In this document: positions 43,469 through 51,531 of the stretch, in pieces
Position numbering within the stretch: the first letter of the stretch is position 1
How the letters are laid out: each line of letters begins with the position of its first letter
NCBI RefSeq assembly: GCF_013836145.1
Contig: NZ_CP057483.1
Coordinates: forward strand, 1,116,001-1,180,000
Direction: 5' to 3'
Length of the DNA stretch: 64,000 bases
Source of the DNA: Citrobacter sp. RHB25-C09
GTDB taxonomy: Bacteria > Pseudomonadota > Gammaproteobacteria > Enterobacterales > Enterobacteriaceae
Notes under the pieces: model-generated
What the model was told of the DNA's origin: nothing
The model's input: only the letters and a program-made list of their open reading frames with translations
Database searches by the model: none
Translations under genes and position numbers: made by a program

Positions 43469-45331
43469 TTATGCCAACCAGGCCTTAATTTTGGCCTCAA
43501 TACCCGCGGCATTCAGCCCCAGCTCAGCGCGAATTTCGTCCTGAGTTCCCTGAGGAATAAAGTAGTCCGGCAGGCCAATATTGAGTACCGGCACGGGTTT
43601 ACGATGCGCCATCAACACTTCGTTCACTCCGCTGCCCGCGCCGCCCATGATGGCGTTTTCTTCAATAGTGACTAACGCCTCATGACGTTCTGCCATTTCG
43701 AGGATCAGCGCCTCATCCAGCGGCTTCACAAAACGCATATCCACCAGCGTCGCGTTGAGAGCGTCCGCCACGGCAGCGGCTTCCGGCATCAGCGTGCCAA
43801 AGTTCAGGATCGCCAGCTTCTCGCCGTCACGTTTCACGATGCCTTTGCCTATTGGCAATTTTTCCAGCGGCGTCAGTTCAACGCCGACCGCATTGCCGCG
43901 CGGGTAGCGAACGGCCGTGGGGCCATCGTTATAGTGATAGCCAGTAAACAGCATCTGGCGGCATTCGTTTTCGTCGCTCGGGGTCATAATGACCATCTCA
44001 GGAATGCAGCGCAGATAAGAGAGATCGAACGCGCCCTGGTGCGTTTGCCCGTCAGCGCCAACTATCCCGGCGCGATCGATTGCAAACAACACCGGCAGCT
44101 TTTGAATGGCGACATCGTGCAGCACTTGATCGTAGGCGCGCTGCAGGAAGGTGGAGTAGATCGCAACGACCGGTTTGTAACCGCCAATCGCCAGTCCGGC
44201 AGCAAAGGTCACCGCATGCTGCTCGGCGATCGCCACGTCAAAGTACCGATCCGGGAATTTACGCGAGAACTCGACCATGCCAGAACCTTCGCGCATCGCC
44301 GGGGTGATGGCCATCAGCTTACTGTCTTTCGCCGCTGTTTCACACAGCCAGTCGCCAAAGATCTTTGAGTAACTCGGCAGGCCGCCGCTGCTTTTTGGTA
44401 GGCAGCCGCTGGAAGGATCGAATTTTGGCACCGCGTGGAAGGTGATCGGGTCTTTTTCTGCGGGTTCATAGCCACGACCCTTCTTGGTCATGATATGCAG
44501 GAACTGCGGGCCTTTCAGGTCGCGCATGTTTTTCAGCGTGGTGATAAGCCCGAGCACATCGTGACCGTCGACCGGACCGATGTAGTTAAAGCCCAGCTCT
44601 TCAAACAGCGTGCCGGGGACCACCATGCCTTTGATATGTTCTTCAGTGCGTTTAAGCAGTTCTTTGATCGGCGGGACGCCGGAGAACACTTTTTTCCCGC
44701 CCTCTCGCAGGGTGGAGTAGAGCTTGCCGGAAAGCAGTTGCGCAAGGTGGTTATTCAGCGCGCCGACGTTCTCGGAGATCGACATTTCATTGTCGTTGAG
44801 GATCACCAGCATGTCCGGCTTGATGTCGCCGGCATGGTTCATCGCTTCAAACGCCATGCCTGCGGTGATGGCGCCATCGCCGATAACACAGACGGTGCGG
44901 CGCTCTTTGCCTTCTTTCATTGCGGCGACCGCTACGCCAATGCCCGCGCTGATTGAGGTGGATGAGTGGCCGACGCTCAGCACGTCGTATTCGCTCTCAC
45001 CGCGCCATGGGAACGGATGCAGGCCGCCTTTCTGGCGAATGGTGCCGATTTTATCGCGGCGTCCGGTGAGGATTTTGTGTGGGTAAGCCTGATGGCCTAC
45101 GTCCCAGATGAGCTGGTCAAACGGGGTGTTATAGACATAGTGCAGCGCCACGGTGAGTTCCACCGTGCCCAGCCCGGAGGCGAAATGTCCGCTGGAACGA
45201 CTCACGCTGTCGAGTAAATAGCGGCGCAGTTCGTCGCAGAGTTTCGGCAGACTCTCTTTCGGCAGAAGTCGCAACTCCTGGGTGGAGTCGACCAGTGCCA
45301 GGGTAGGGTATTTGGCTATATCAAAACTCAT
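43469..45331 (-). CDS. dxs: 1-deoxy-D-xylulose-5-phosphate synthase
   Basis: 620 residues. Dxs condenses pyruvate and glyceraldehyde-3-phosphate, the first step of the methylerythritol phosphate pathway and a source for thiamine and pyridoxal. It is a transketolase-like TPP enzyme: H49 region RSSGHFASGLG, the TPP motif GDGAITAGMAFEAMNHAGD, and the pyrimidine domain VAIAEQHAVTFAAGLA. The gene lies between ispA and yajO, with a 23-bp gap after ispA. Confidence 0.97.
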   Translation of the reverse strand: MSFDIAKYPTLALVDSTQELRLLPKESLPKLCDELRRYLLDSVSRSSGHFASGLGTVELTVALHYVYNTPFDQLIWDVGHQAYPHKILTGRRDKIGTIRQKGGLHPFPWRGESEYDVLSVGHSSTSISAGIGVAVAAMKEGKERRTVCVIGDGAITAGMAFEAMNHAGDIKPDMLVILNDNEMSISENVGALNNHLAQLLSGKLYSTLREGGKKVFSGVPPIKELLKRTEEHIKGMVVPGTLFEELGFNYIGPVDGHDVLGLITTLKNMRDLKGPQFLHIMTKKGRGYEPAEKDPITFHAVPKFDPSSGCLPKSSGGLPSYSKIFGDWLCETAAKDSKLMAITPAMREGSGMVEFSRKFPDRYFDVAIAEQHAVTFAAGLAIGGYKPVVAIYSTFLQRAYDQVLHDVAIQKLPVLFAIDRAGIVGADGQTHQGAFDLSYLRCIPEMVIMTPSDENECRQMLFTGYHYNDGPTAVRYPRGNAVGVELTPLEKLPIGKGIVKRDGEKLAILNFGTLMPEAAAVADALNATLVDMRFVKPLDEALILEMAERHEALVTIEENAIMGGAGSGVNEVLMAHRKPVPVLNIGLPDYFIPQGTQDEIRAELGLNAAGIEAKIKAWLA

Positions 45332-45354
45332 CGCAAGCTCATTGGATATGTTGT

Positions 45355-46254
45355 TTATTTATTACGCTGGATTATGTAGTCCGCTAGCGCTTCCAGTGCC
45401 GAGGTATCCAGTGATTGCGCAGCCAGCTGGTTTAACGACTGGCGGGCATCATCAATCAGATCCCTGGCTTTTTTGCGGGCATGCTCAAGCCCCAAAAGTG
45501 CAGGATAGGTACTTTTGCCAAGCTGCTGGTCAGCACCCTGACGTTTACCCAACGTTGCAGTATCGCCTACCACATCCAGAATGTCATCCTGAACCTGGAA
45601 GGCCAGGCCGATACTTTCTGCGTATTTATCGAGTATCGGCAAAGCATTTCGTCCTTTTTCTCCGGCGCTTAACGCACCCAGACGCACTGCGGCGCGAATC
45701 AGCGCCCCGGTCTTATGACGATGAATTTTTTCCAGCGCTTCCAGTGGAACCTGTTTTCCTTCCGCGTCGAGATCGAGCGCCTGGCCGCCGCACATTCCGG
45801 CGATGCCGCTGGCGTTCGCCAGTTCGGAGAGCATGGCAATCCGGTCACGGTCGGCGACCTCCGGCATCGGCGCATCGCTAAGAATCGCGAAGGCCAGCGT
45901 TTGCAGCGCATCGCCAGCCAGAATCGCATTGGCTTCGCCAAATTTGACATGACAGGTTGGCAGTCCACGGCGCAGATCGTCATTATCCATGGCAGGTAAA
46001 TCGTCATGGATCAGGGAATAAGCGTGAATGCATTCCACGGCGGCGGCTGGGGCATCCAGGGTGCTCAGACTCACGTTAAACATTTGTCCGGTGGCGTAAA
46101 CCAAAAACGGGCGCAGACGTTTACCGCCTAATAATGCACCATACTGCATGGTTTCAACCACGGGAGTGTTCTGAAAGGGCAGTGGAGCGATAAAACGGCT
46201 TAATGCCTGATTAGCTTGCTCTACGTACGCCTGTAGTTGCTGCGAAAAATCCAT
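45355..46254 (-). CDS. ispA: Farnesyl diphosphate synthase
   Basis: 299 residues, as in E. coli. IspA condenses isopentenyl diphosphate with dimethylallyl and geranyl diphosphates to farnesyl diphosphate. The first Asp-rich motif is LIHDDLPAMDND and the second is FQVQDDILD; GGKRLRPFL supplies the diphosphate-binding Arg and Lys. Its start codon is immediately next to the xseB stop codon. Order xseB-ispA-dxs-yajO is as in E. coli. Confidence 0.97.
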   Translation of the reverse strand: MDFSQQLQAYVEQANQALSRFIAPLPFQNTPVVETMQYGALLGGKRLRPFLVYATGQMFNVSLSTLDAPAAAVECIHAYSLIHDDLPAMDNDDLRRGLPTCHVKFGEANAILAGDALQTLAFAILSDAPMPEVADRDRIAMLSELANASGIAGMCGGQALDLDAEGKQVPLEALEKIHRHKTGALIRAAVRLGALSAGEKGRNALPILDKYAESIGLAFQVQDDILDVVGDTATLGKRQGADQQLGKSTYPALLGLEHARKKARDLIDDARQSLNQLAAQSLDTSALEALADYIIQRNK

Positions 46255-46497
46255 TTACTCATTATCCGGTGTAAAAGGCGTTGGGGTTGCGTCTTCATTG
46301 TCCGACAGCAGGATTTGCACACGCTGTTCAGCCTGCTGCAGTTTGGCCTGCCCCTGACGTGCCAATTGCACGCCGCGTTCGAATTCATTCAGCGCCTCTT
46401 CCAGCGGCAGATCGCCACTTTCAAGACGGGTCACAATTTGCTCCAGCTCGTTCAGCGATGTCTCAAAGCTGACGGGCGCCTCGTTTTTCTTCGGCAT
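46255..46497 (-). CDS. xseB: Exodeoxyribonuclease VII small subunit
   Basis: 80 residues. XseB helices wrap the large XseA subunit of exonuclease VII, which degrades single-stranded DNA. Almost the whole chain is helical, with FETSLNELEQIVTRLESGDLPLEEAL and the FERGVQLARQGQ end (shortened). It heads the xseB-ispA-dxs-yajO operon and is divergent from thiI across 197 bp. Confidence 0.97.
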   Translation of the reverse strand: MPKKNEAPVSFETSLNELEQIVTRLESGDLPLEEALNEFERGVQLARQGQAKLQQAEQRVQILLSDNEDATPTPFTPDNE

Positions 46498-46694
46498 AAT
46501 GATTGTCTGACTCTCTGTAATAACAGCACACGACTATGGTAACGGACTCGCACTGATAAGCAAATAACGCGCAATGTGCACAGGAGCCACGCGATGGTGA
46601 TATACTTGCGCGCCTGGATGCAGTCGCGGGTATGGGCTGCTGTATTATTTTCCATCACAAGCCTTTCAGGGCTTGCTTAAGAACCATTGCCGCC

Positions 46695-48143
46695 ATGAAG
46701 TTTATCATTAAATTGTTCCCGGAAATCACCATCAAAAGCCAATCTGTGCGCTTGCGCTTTATAAAAATGCTGACCGGAAACATTCGTAACGTTTTAAAGC
46801 ACTATGATGAAACCCTCGCCGTTGTCCGTCATTGGGATAACATCGAGGTTCGCGCCAAAGATGAAAATCAGCGTCTGGCGATTCGCGACGCGCTCACCCG
46901 CATTCCCGGTATCCATCATATTCTCGAAGTTGAAGACGTGCCGTTTACCGATATGCACGATATTTTCGAGAAGGCGCTGGCGCAGTACCGTGAACAACTG
47001 GAAGGTAAAACCTTCTGCGTGCGCGTTAAGCGTCGCGGTAAACACGAGTTTAGCTCGATTGACGTTGAACGTTACGTGGGCGGTGGTTTAAACCAGCATA
47101 TTGAATCGGCGCGCGTGAAACTGACCAACCCGGATGTCACCGTGCATCTGGAAGTGGAAGACGATCGTCTGCTGCTGATTAAAGGCCGTTACGAAGGTAT
47201 TGGCGGTTTCCCGATTGGCACCCAGGAAGATGTGCTGTCGCTGATTTCTGGCGGCTTCGACTCCGGCGTTTCTAGCTATATGCTGATGCGTCGCGGCTGC
47301 CGTGTTCACTATTGCTTCTTTAACCTTGGCGGCGCGGCGCATGAAATCGGCGTTCGTCAGGTGGCGCATTACCTGTGGAACCGCTTCGGCAGTTCGCACC
47401 GCGTGCGCTTTGTGGCCATCAATTTCGAGCCGGTAGTCGGCGAGATCCTCGAAAAAGTCGATGACGGTCAGATGGGCGTCGTGCTCAAGCGCATGATGGT
47501 GCGTGCGGCGTCGAAAGTGGCTGAACGCTATGGCGTACAGGCGCTGGTGACCGGTGAAGCATTGGGTCAGGTTTCCAGCCAGACGCTGACCAACCTGCGC
47601 CTGATCGACAATGTTTCTGATACGCTGATTCTGCGTCCGCTGATCTCTTACGATAAAGAGCACATTATCAACCTGGCGCGGCAGATCGGGACCGAAGATT
47701 TTGCCCGCACCATGCCGGAATACTGCGGCGTCATTTCAAAAAGCCCGACGGTCAAAGCCATCAAAGCGAAGATTGAAGCGGAAGAAGAGAACTTCGACTT
47801 TAGCATCCTTGATAAGGTGGTTGAAGAGGCGAGCAACGTGGATATCCGCGAAATCGCCCAGCAGACCCAGCAGGACGTGGTGGAAGTGGAAACCGTCAGC
47901 GGCTTTGGCGCTAACGACGTGATTCTGGATATCCGCTCCATTGATGAGCAGGACGATAAGCCGCTGAAGGTGGAAGGCGTGGATGTGGTTTCACTGCCGT
48001 TCTACAAGCTGAGCACCAAATTCGGCGATCTCGATCAGAGCAAAACCTGGCTGCTGTGGTGTGAACGCGGCGTGATGAGTCGCCTGCAGGCGCTGTATCT
48101 GCGCGAGCAGGGCTTTGAGAACGTGAAGGTTTATCGCCCGTAA
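46695..48143 (+). CDS. thiI: tRNA sulfurtransferase/thiamine biosynthesis protein ThiI
   Basis: 482 residues from the ATG at 46695; an earlier in-frame start adds 21 unmatched residues. ThiI makes 4-thiouridine at tRNA position 8 and transfers sulfur to ThiS for the thiazole of thiamine. A ferredoxin-like and THUMP region fills the N-terminus. The PP-loop SGGFDSG is at 185-191. Cys344 (EYCGVIS) and the rhodanese Cys456 (WCERG) form the catalytic disulfide. Its last 40 bp are repeated 131 bp further on. Confidence 0.97.
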   Translation: MKFIIKLFPEITIKSQSVRLRFIKMLTGNIRNVLKHYDETLAVVRHWDNIEVRAKDENQRLAIRDALTRIPGIHHILEVEDVPFTDMHDIFEKALAQYREQLEGKTFCVRVKRRGKHEFSSIDVERYVGGGLNQHIESARVKLTNPDVTVHLEVEDDRLLLIKGRYEGIGGFPIGTQEDVLSLISGGFDSGVSSYMLMRRGCRVHYCFFNLGGAAHEIGVRQVAHYLWNRFGSSHRVRFVAINFEPVVGEILEKVDDGQMGVVLKRMMVRAASKVAERYGVQALVTGEALGQVSSQTLTNLRLIDNVSDTLILRPLISYDKEHIINLARQIGTEDFARTMPEYCGVISKSPTVKAIKAKIEAEEENFDFSILDKVVEEASNVDIREIAQQTQQDVVEVETVSGFGANDVILDIRSIDEQDDKPLKVEGVDVVSLPFYKLSTKFGDLDQSKTWLLWCERGVMSRLQALYLREQGFENVKVYRP

Positions 48144-48144
48144 T
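48105..48144 (+). repeat. Direct repeat copy 1 (real thiI 3' end)
   Basis: The last 12 codons of thiI with the stop and one base, from gagcag to taat. It matches 48236-48275 at 36 of 40 positions without gaps. Confidence 0.9.
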
Positions 48145-48150
48145 ACTCTT

Positions 48151-48230
48151 GCCTGATGGCGCTGCGCTTATCAGGCCTACAAATTGTGCGATTTTGTAGG
48201 CCGGATAAGGCATTTATGCCGCCATCCGGT
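48151..48230. repeat. BIME (two REP units) between the thiI tail repeats
   Basis: gcctgat (48151-48157) and atcaggc (48170-48176) form one REP; the second runs from ggccggat (about 48199) to atccgg (48224-48229) in opposite orientation. The whole BIME lies inside the 131-bp period of the thiI duplication. Confidence 0.85.
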
Positions 48231-48235
48231 AGTGT

Positions 48236-48275
48236 GAGCAGGGCTTTGAGAACGTAAAAGTTAAACGCCCGTAAT
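48236..48275 (+). pseudogene. Duplicated thiI 3' end remnant
   Basis: This copy reads EQGFENVKVKRP and a TAA in the thiI frame, versus EQGFENVKVYRP in the real gene. Of the four base differences, two are silent (GTG/GTA, AAG/AAA) and two change Tyr to Lys. It has no start and cannot be expressed as a gene. Confidence 0.85.
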
Positions 48276-48295
48276 CCTCATGCCCGGCCTGAGCA

Positions 48296-48886
48296 TTATT
48301 CGTAGTAGTTGTAAATTCCCGCCGCCATCACCAGTTGCGATGCCACTTCATGGGCTTTCTCGCGCCCGACCAAGAGATCGATGATCTTCAGGCCAAAATC
48401 GATGGAGGTGCCCGGAGCCTGGCTGGTCAGCAGCTTTACTCTCGGGTCCCACACCACGCGTTTATCCTGCCACTGTTCCGCAGGGATTTTATCCTTCAGC
48501 GCCGGGAAGCCGGTCATATTGCCGATGGGGAAAATATCGTGCGGGGCGAGAACGGTCGCCGCTGCCGCGCAAATGGCGGCAACGATACGTCCGGAGCGGT
48601 GGAATTGCTTCACGGTTTCGACCAGCAGTACGCTGTCGCGGAAACACTCCGCGCCTTTGATGCCGCCGGGTAATACGATAATGTCGAAATCGCCATCCGC
48701 GACTTCGACCAGCGGCGCATCCGCCAGCAGCTTCACGCCGCGTGAGCAGACGATTTCGAGGCTACCGTCGCTGGCGACGCTCGCCGTCGTGACGTTGATA
48801 CCGCCGCGAACCATTAGATCGATAGTGGTGACCGCTTCCGTCTCTTCACTACCAGGGGCGAGGCATACCAGAGCCGATGCGCTCAT
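48296..48886 (-). CDS. yajL: DJ-1/PfpI family protein deglycase/chaperone YajL
   Basis: 196 residues from the ATG at 48886 (E. coli start). YajL is a close homologue of human DJ-1, acting in oxidative-stress protection; its deglycase activity is debated. The conserved Glu is in GSEETEA, and the reactive Cys is in AAICAAAAT. E. coli has Pro two residues further (ICAAPAT); here it is Ala. The gene overlaps the panE end by 38 bp and lies opposite the thiI tail. Confidence 0.94.
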   Translation of the reverse strand: MSASALVCLAPGSEETEAVTTIDLMVRGGINVTTASVASDGSLEIVCSRGVKLLADAPLVEVADGDFDIIVLPGGIKGAECFRDSVLLVETVKQFHRSGRIVAAICAAAATVLAPHDIFPIGNMTGFPALKDKIPAEQWQDKRVVWDPRVKLLTSQAPGTSIDFGLKIIDLLVGREKAHEVASQLVMAAGIYNYYE

Positions 48887-49760
48887 ATTCATTCTCCTTT
48901 CGCTTTACTAATTCGAACAGACGGCTGTTTTCCGGGACGGCAATGCCGTGCGCTCGCGCGCGTTTCAACAAGTAGCCGGTGATGTAGTCGATCTCGGTAT
49001 GGCGCAGAGCACGGATGTCCTGCAACATCGACGAGATATTTTCCGCCGTACTGTCAATCACTTGCTCAACATAATAGCGTAGATCATCGGCGGAGGTATG
49101 GTGTCCTTCACGCGCGATGACTGCTGCAACCTCCTGACAGATAAGGGCGATCTGATCCGGATGCTCACGCAGTTCGCCGTTCGGGCAATTCCACAGTGCC
49201 GTCAACGGATTGATCGCGCAGTTCACTGCCAGCTTGCGCCACAGTTCGGCACGAATATTGTTGTGCCAGGCGACGTCAGGCAACACGCTTTGCAGTTTAT
49301 CGGCGAGGTAGCTGAAATCGCCGTCCTGCTCGCGCGCGGGACCAATATGCGTGGTGCCGTTAGCAACATGAATAATGACGTTGCCGTCGCGGCGCGCGGC
49401 ATGGGTGGTGGTTCCCATCAGCAGCGGTTGGCGAATCATTTGAAGCTCTTCAATGGTGCCCATGCCGTTATGAATCAACAGAATTGGCGTCGTTTCGGCC
49501 AGAACTGGCGCGAGACTTTTCACCGCGTCGGAAACTTGCCAAGCCTTAAGCGTGACCAGCAGCAGATCGCTGGTGGCTAAAAACTCGGGGTCGTTCGCCG
49601 TCAGGGATTCGTTAAAGATGGAACCATCCGTTTCAACCACGTTAACGCTGCAATACGGCTGCGGCACCCGCAGCCAGCCTTGTACTTCATGCCCTTGTTT
49701 GCACAGCGCAGTAAGCCATAATTGCCCTAAGGCACCGCATCCCAGTACGGTAATTTTCAT
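48849..49760 (-). CDS. panE: 2-dehydropantoate 2-reductase
   Basis: 303 residues. PanE reduces ketopantoate to pantoate with NADPH on the way to coenzyme A. The N-terminal nucleotide motif is VLGCGALGQLW (residues 5-15). The catalytic Lys is in ELWRKLAVNCAINPLTAL with the following Asn, and the C-terminus has STAENISSMLQDI. It is divergent from yajQ (125 bp) and heads panE-yajL. Confidence 0.96.
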   Translation of the reverse strand: MKITVLGCGALGQLWLTALCKQGHEVQGWLRVPQPYCSVNVVETDGSIFNESLTANDPEFLATSDLLLVTLKAWQVSDAVKSLAPVLAETTPILLIHNGMGTIEELQMIRQPLLMGTTTHAARRDGNVIIHVANGTTHIGPAREQDGDFSYLADKLQSVLPDVAWHNNIRAELWRKLAVNCAINPLTALWNCPNGELREHPDQIALICQEVAAVIAREGHHTSADDLRYYVEQVIDSTAENISSMLQDIRALRHTEIDYITGYLLKRARAHGIAVPENSRLFELVKRKENEYERIGSGMPRPW

Positions 49761-49885
49761 TCTTCCTCCTCACCCGCAACAGCACCGAGTGTTATAACGC
49801 TAAGTATAGCGCCATCGGCTAAGCTTCTCGTTATGCTTCGTTGCAGGTATTATGCAACGCAACAAAAATGAAGGGAGAAGAAAAG

Positions 49886-50377
49886 ATGCCATCTTTCGAT
49901 ATTGTTTCTGAAGTTGATCTGCAGGAAGCGCGTAACGGCGTGGATAATGCTATCCGTGAGGTTGAGTCACGCTTCGATTTTCGTGGCGTTGAGGCGAGTA
50001 TTGAGCTGAATGATGCCAACAAGACCATTAAAGTGCTGAGCGAGTCTGATTTCCAGGTCAATCAGCTTTTAGATATTCTACGCGCCAAGCTGCTCAAGCG
50101 CGGCATTGAAGGGACATCGCTGGATGTGCCGGAAGAGTTCGTGCACAGCGGGAAAACCTGGTATGTGGAAGCGAAGCTGAAGCAGGGTATTGAAAGCGCG
50201 GTACAGAAGAAAATCGTTAAGCTGATTAAAGACAGCAAGCTGAAGGTGCAGGCGCAGATTCAGGGCGAAGAAATCCGGGTGACCGGGAAATCCCGCGACG
50301 ATCTCCAGTCCGTGATGGCGCTGGTACGCGGCGGCGATTTAGGTCAGCCGTTCCAGTTTAAAAACTTCCGCGATTAA
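49886..50377 (+). CDS. yajQ: YajQ, nucleotide-binding protein
   Basis: 163 residues from the ATG at 49886 with AAGGGAGAAG upstream; a longer start is rejected. YajQ has two ferredoxin-like domains; homologues in Xanthomonas and Pseudomonas bind cyclic-di-GMP, and nucleic acid binding has been suggested in E. coli. Motifs: SFDIVSEVDLQEARNGVDNA at the N-terminus and VTGKSRDDLQSVMALVR near the C-terminus. It ends at a strong terminator-like hairpin. Confidence 0.95.
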   Translation: MPSFDIVSEVDLQEARNGVDNAIREVESRFDFRGVEASIELNDANKTIKVLSESDFQVNQLLDILRAKLLKRGIEGTSLDVPEEFVHSGKTWYVEAKLKQGIESAVQKKIVKLIKDSKLKVQAQIQGEEIRVTGKSRDDLQSVMALVRGGDLGQPFQFKNFRD

Positions 50378-50382
50378 TAATT

Positions 50383-50416
50383 AAGGAGTAGATGCGAAAG
50401 CATCTACTCCTTTGCT
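50383..50416. terminator. Hairpin terminator after yajQ
   Basis: aaggagtagatgc (50383-50395) pairs perfectly over 13 bp with gcatctactcctt (50400-50412) around a GAAA tetraloop, then tgctt. It may also serve the convergent DUF1120 gene. Confidence 0.85.
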
Positions 50417-50437
50417 TATGTCTAACCTGGCTTAATA

Positions 50438-51124
50438 TTACAGATAGAAAAGGCTAAGCGTGGCCTGGCCGTCAAGATCTGTATCGTCGGTAATAGCCAG
50501 CGTCGCCGTATTTTGAACAGCCGTGGAAACGGCCATCGGGAAGGTAGCGTTGGTAAAGGCTAGCGGTTCAACCGTACCCTTTGCCGCACCCGTAAAAATG
50601 TCGGCCCCATCGCCTGAAATCAGACCCGTCGATTTTAATATCCATGGTGATGATGAAGTATTTAAATGGCTGCCATAAATAAAATCGCCGGAAGCGCCGT
50701 CAAGAACGATGCTATCGGTTTTGACAAATAAAGAATAGTTTCCGATTTTAACACCGTCGGTTGTCTTTCCGAGTCCCATAACACCGGAACTAAAGGAAAC
50801 ACTATTACCGTTAAAGTCGCCGTTTTTAACCTCAATGACAGCTTCGGTATTTGGACGATCGTCATCTACATAGAATGCAACTTTAGTCGGCACAGAGCAG
50901 CTAATCGACAGGTCGATATCTTTTTGACCCAGTTGGTTAACTTCAGTTGCGGACAACTCGGACAGTCGAATAGTACCATAGTCCGCAACGCCACCGTTGC
51001 CCAGGGTTGGCGTACAGGCCGCATTCGTCAGCGTACCTTTAACTTTCAGTACTGCTGTTGGGTCGGCGGCAAAAGCGGAGGTAACACACAACGCGAGTGT
51101 AGAAGCGAGAAGAATTTTTTTCAT
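50438..51124 (-). CDS. DUF1120 fimbria-like secreted protein
   Basis: 228 residues. A signal peptide of about 19-20 residues (ending Ser-Ala-Phe-Ala) leads into a beta-rich protein. Cys37 (NAACTPTL) and Cys76 (SISCSVP) sit where pilin-type domains form a disulfide, and the chain ends SLFYL. It belongs by look to DUF1120, relatives of which are encoded near chaperone-usher loci. No chaperone or usher is encoded nearby, so secretion past the periplasm is unexplained. It sits in AT-rich flanks between yajQ and yajR, where E. coli K-12 has no gene. Role unknown. Confidence 0.8.
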   Translation of the reverse strand: MKKILLASTLALCVTSAFAADPTAVLKVKGTLTNAACTPTLGNGGVADYGTIRLSELSATEVNQLGQKDIDLSISCSVPTKVAFYVDDDRPNTEAVIEVKNGDFNGNSVSFSSGVMGLGKTTDGVKIGNYSLFVKTDSIVLDGASGDFIYGSHLNTSSSPWILKSTGLISGDGADIFTGAAKGTVEPLAFTNATFPMAVSTAVQNTATLAITDDTDLDGQATLSLFYL

Positions 51125-51531
51125 TTGTTAATCCATAACATGTCAATAAAAATACATTCAGAATAGATATATGTGGTAATAGCATGTCTCTTCCATAAAT
51201 AAAAAGCTGAGTTTCATGCTTAAAATAAATTCTATTTAAAATTTGTATTTATACAATTTAGTAAATTTAACTGCTGTTTTAAGATGGTGTGAATATATTT
51301 ATTTGATGAAGAGGTGGCGGGATTGTATTGTTGTAGTGATAATTGTTTGCTGTATTTTTAGATAAAACCAATGAAAAATTGTAACGTATGATGCTTATCT
51401 GCAAACAAAAAAGTAGATTTTGTTTCTTAATGTTTTAGCTAATATATATTTGACATAGCTTATATGAATGAATATCTGCTCAGAGAGGTCAGGCACGTTT
51501 CTAAAAGTGCCTGACATTATTGTACAGAACC
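51125..51531. other. AT-rich region upstream of the DUF1120 gene
   Basis: 407 bp with no ORF worth calling. By eye it is much richer in A and T than its neighbours (runs such as ttttaagatg and aatatatatttg). It should contain the DUF1120 promoter on the minus strand; a candidate H-NS-silenced pocket. A short inverted pair (aggtcaggcac / gtgcctgac, 51487-51514) before the yajR 3' end may be its terminator on the minus strand. Confidence 0.5.

Noticed and set aside
43682..44368. 228-codon open frame antisense to dxs
   Set aside because: Shadow of dxs, without a recognisable protein family.
46632..46694. Longer ThiI start
   Set aside because: The extra 21 residues match nothing in ThiI; MKFIIKLFPE at 46695 is the conserved start.
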